Of a stretch of 5,800 nt of DNA, positions 4,626 through 5,800 are shown in pieces (the stretch's first letter is position 1; each line of letters opens with the position of its first letter). The notes under the pieces were generated by a model. The model worked only from the letters and a program-made list of their open reading frames with translations. It searched no databases and was not told the DNA's origin. The DNA is taken from contig JACRPJ010000059.1 in the NCBI GenBank assembly GCA_016213985.1, positions 1 through 5,800 on the forward strand, given 5' to 3'. A program made the translations under genes and the position numbers. The stretch comes from Candidatus Woesearchaeota archaeon. Lineage in GTDB: Archaea; Nanobdellota; Nanobdellia; Woesearchaeales; GW2011-AR9.

Positions 4626-4645
4626 CCCCATAACTTTAATGACTC

Positions 4646-4990
4646 ATGGAAGAAAAAATGCTGTACAAAGTCTCTACTGCGCTGATTATTGCAGGAATAA
4701 TCATTTTATTCCTCTATGCAGAAGAATTTGATCTCAAAGGGATTGAAAGCATTGAAACAGTTCAGCCACAAGAGCCGATTAAAATCAGCGGAACCATCAC
4801 CAAATTAACTCCCCGGGACAAAGCTTTATTCCTGGAAATAGAGGGGAACCGGGTAGAAAAAACTGATGTTATTGTATTTAGCAGCGAACCCCTCTTCTTG
4901 CAGAAGGGAGATTTCGTAGAAGTTTATGGAACTACTGAAGAATACAAAGGAACCAAAGAAGTAATCGCTTCCAAAGTAATTAAGAAATGA
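4646..4990 (+). CDS. Membrane-anchored OB-fold protein
   Basis: The 114-residue product has a single N-terminal hydrophobic helix (KVSTALIIAGIIILFLY, 8-24). This is best read as an uncleaved anchor that puts the rest outside the cytoplasm, since the lysine at 4 and 8 precede it. After a linker with EPIKISGTITKL (43-54) comes a small all-beta domain. Strands include ALFLEIEG (60-67), DVIVFSS (74-80) and FVEVYGTTEEYKGTKEVIASKVIKK (90-114). The last part has the VxVxGxxxxYxGxxEVIA pattern typical of tRNA-anticodon-like OB folds. Such domains bind nucleic acid or oligosaccharide, or serve structural roles; the ligand is not predictable here. The ATG at 4646 fits a leaderless promoter. ATG at 4658 is an alternative that would drop four residues. 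The stop is 2 bp from the convergent neighbour. Confidence 0.78.
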   Translation: MEEKMLYKVSTALIIAGIIILFLYAEEFDLKGIESIETVQPQEPIKISGTITKLTPRDKALFLEIEGNRVEKTDVIVFSSEPLFLQKGDFVEVYGTTEEYKGTKEVIASKVIKK

Positions 4991-4992
4991 AT

Positions 4993-5800
4993 TTACTGGC
5001 CACTAAACTGTGGCCTTAAAGAGCTAAACGCCTGGGCGATTTCATCTTCAGTCCATCCAGTGTTCTGAGAAAGTATCTGCCGTATTTGAGCATCAGAGGT
5101 GCCCATCTGTCTCTCTTTTCTCATCCATTCTTCTAAATCAGCTAGGTTGTACACTTTTCGTCGAGGATGAATTACAAATACATATAATACTACTCCGATG
5201 ACTACTAAAACAATGAATGCCAGCAGGCCGATGAAGTACCACTTATAATCATCCCATAACGAAGCTTTAGTTGCGAGCTTTGCGGCGGGCTGCTTAGTTT
5301 GAGCGATAGGAGGAGGAAGTTTAGGAGATACTGATGCAGGCTGGGGTCCGGCAACGTAAGCTTCCTGACAGGACTTGCTTAATGCCGGCTTAAATACCAA
5401 AGTCCCACAGTAATGCTCATCCACGCAAGTTCTGAACTGTTGGCCACTGTCGCATTCGGACCATAATGAACATATCCAAGATTCCTGGCACTTGGAGCAA
5501 TTCTGCTCTTCTATCTTTGGAGAGGAACAGCTGCGGTTATCGGTGCAGGTGCGAACCTGCCTCAACGAAACATTACAGAAGCTCCACGAAGAGCAGTCCC
5601 ATTGGGAAACGCATCCTCCAGTATATCCTCCGCCAATGGGACCGGGGGGAGGGGTAGTAGTAGGGATTACACAGGTGGGGCCAACACAGAAATCCTTTTT
5701 TACCGCTTTCTCTCCATCACAAGCTGCGAGTAAAGTGTACGTTCCAGTTTGGGGAGGAACAAATGCTGACGAGAACTTAGCACCACTATCAGCATTAATT
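4993..5800 (-). CDS. Surface protein with two TSP1-like modules, one TM and a UBA-like tail (partial, 3' end)
   Basis: The frame stays open from the right edge to the TAA at 4993-4995. This gives the last 268 residues of a longer protein whose start and probable signal peptide lie outside the window; the TTG at 5565 is internal. In window numbering, residues 1-43 look like the end of an Ig-like beta domain (FVPPQTGTYTLLAACDGE). A TTTPPPGP linker follows, then two cysteine modules at 63-101 and 104-144. Each carries the WxCSxWSxC motif and a later RTC(T/V)D, as in thrombospondin type 1 repeats. A Pro/Ala-rich stalk (150-180) leads to a TM helix (187-210), stop-transfer HPRRK (211-215), and a helical tail LADLEEWM to AFSSL (219-261). 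The topology is therefore outside N-terminus, inside C-terminus. A role in adhesion or cell contact is plausible but inferred. Confidence 0.85.
   Translation of the reverse strand, partial: INADSGAKFSSAFVPPQTGTYTLLAACDGEKAVKKDFCVGPTCVIPTTTPPPGPIGGGYTGGCVSQWDCSSWSFCNVSLRQVRTCTDNRSCSSPKIEEQNCSKCQESWICSLWSECDSGQQFRTCVDEHYCGTLVFKPALSKSCQEAYVAGPQPASVSPKLPPPIAQTKQPAAKLATKASLWDDYKWYFIGLLAFIVLVVIGVVLYVFVIHPRRKVYNLADLEEWMRKERQMGTSDAQIRQILSQNTGWTEDEIAQAFSSLRPQFSGQ
4998..5015. terminator. Hairpin in the convergent gene junction
   Basis: GGCCAC (4998-5003) and GTGGCC (5010-5015) form a perfect 6-bp stem with a TAAACT loop, 8 nt past the OB-fold gene stop. It lies inside the last codons of the convergent surface-protein gene. 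With only 2 bp between the two stops there is no room for a separate terminator, so this hairpin may help end the rightward transcript. No strong T run follows, so the call is tentative. Confidence 0.35.

Noticed and set aside
1..5800. CRISPR array, insertion sequence, defence island or integrase attachment site
   Set aside because: No regularly spaced identical repeats, transposase or recombinase ORF, terminal repeats or tRNA-end duplication could be found on either strand.

Overview
The window reads as chromosomal DNA of an archaeon. It encodes the archaeal/eukaryotic ribosomal protein eS6 and an archaeal-type FtsZ. BRE/TATA elements lie about 25 bp upstream of start codons, and several genes appear leaderless. 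Shine-Dalgarno motifs of the GGAGGT/GGTGAT type sit in front of ftsZ, eS6 and a small membrane protein. The short genes, the degenerate HTH regulator, and the TSP1-like cysteine-rich surface protein with a helical cytoplasmic tail suggest a DPANN-type lineage (Woesearchaeota/Pacearchaeota-like). That placement is inference from style, not from a marker gene.

Left part (1-1735): the 3' end of an unidentified plus-strand gene (2-130) converges on ftsZ (minus, 344-1411). The 213 bp between them hold a short direct repeat, a GC-rich hairpin just after the ftsZ stop, and a 12-bp perfect inverted repeat that can fold as a three-way junction followed by an oligo-T tract on the ftsZ strand. Upstream of ftsZ are several TATA elements and a block of degenerate AACC(C)AACGT-like repeats with no ORF.

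Middle part (1736-3300): a nitroreductase-family flavoprotein (minus) is divergent from a winged-helix regulator (plus) with a degenerate nucleotidyltransferase-like C-terminal half. Each has a textbook archaeal promoter and probably little or no 5' leader. The 373-bp spacer contains nested inverted repeats and may be a shared regulatory region.

Right part (3301-5800): a 58-residue single-TM protein and eS6 (both minus) are followed by a region of very small genes. These are a possible 25-residue ORF and a 58-residue coiled-coil protein (both minus, probably leaderless). The coiled-coil gene is divergent from a TM-anchored OB-fold protein (plus, 4646-4990). That gene converges, with 2 bp to spare, on the 3' end of a large surface protein (minus, running off the window) that has two TSP1-like cysteine modules, a proline-rich stalk, a TM helix and a UBA-like cytoplasmic tail.

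No tRNA, rRNA, CRISPR array, insertion sequence or obvious mobile element was found. The genes do not form one pathway. Cell division, translation and envelope functions sit beside small lineage-specific proteins. The most unusual material is the structured intergenic DNA and the microproteins, not a recognisable defence or metabolic island.
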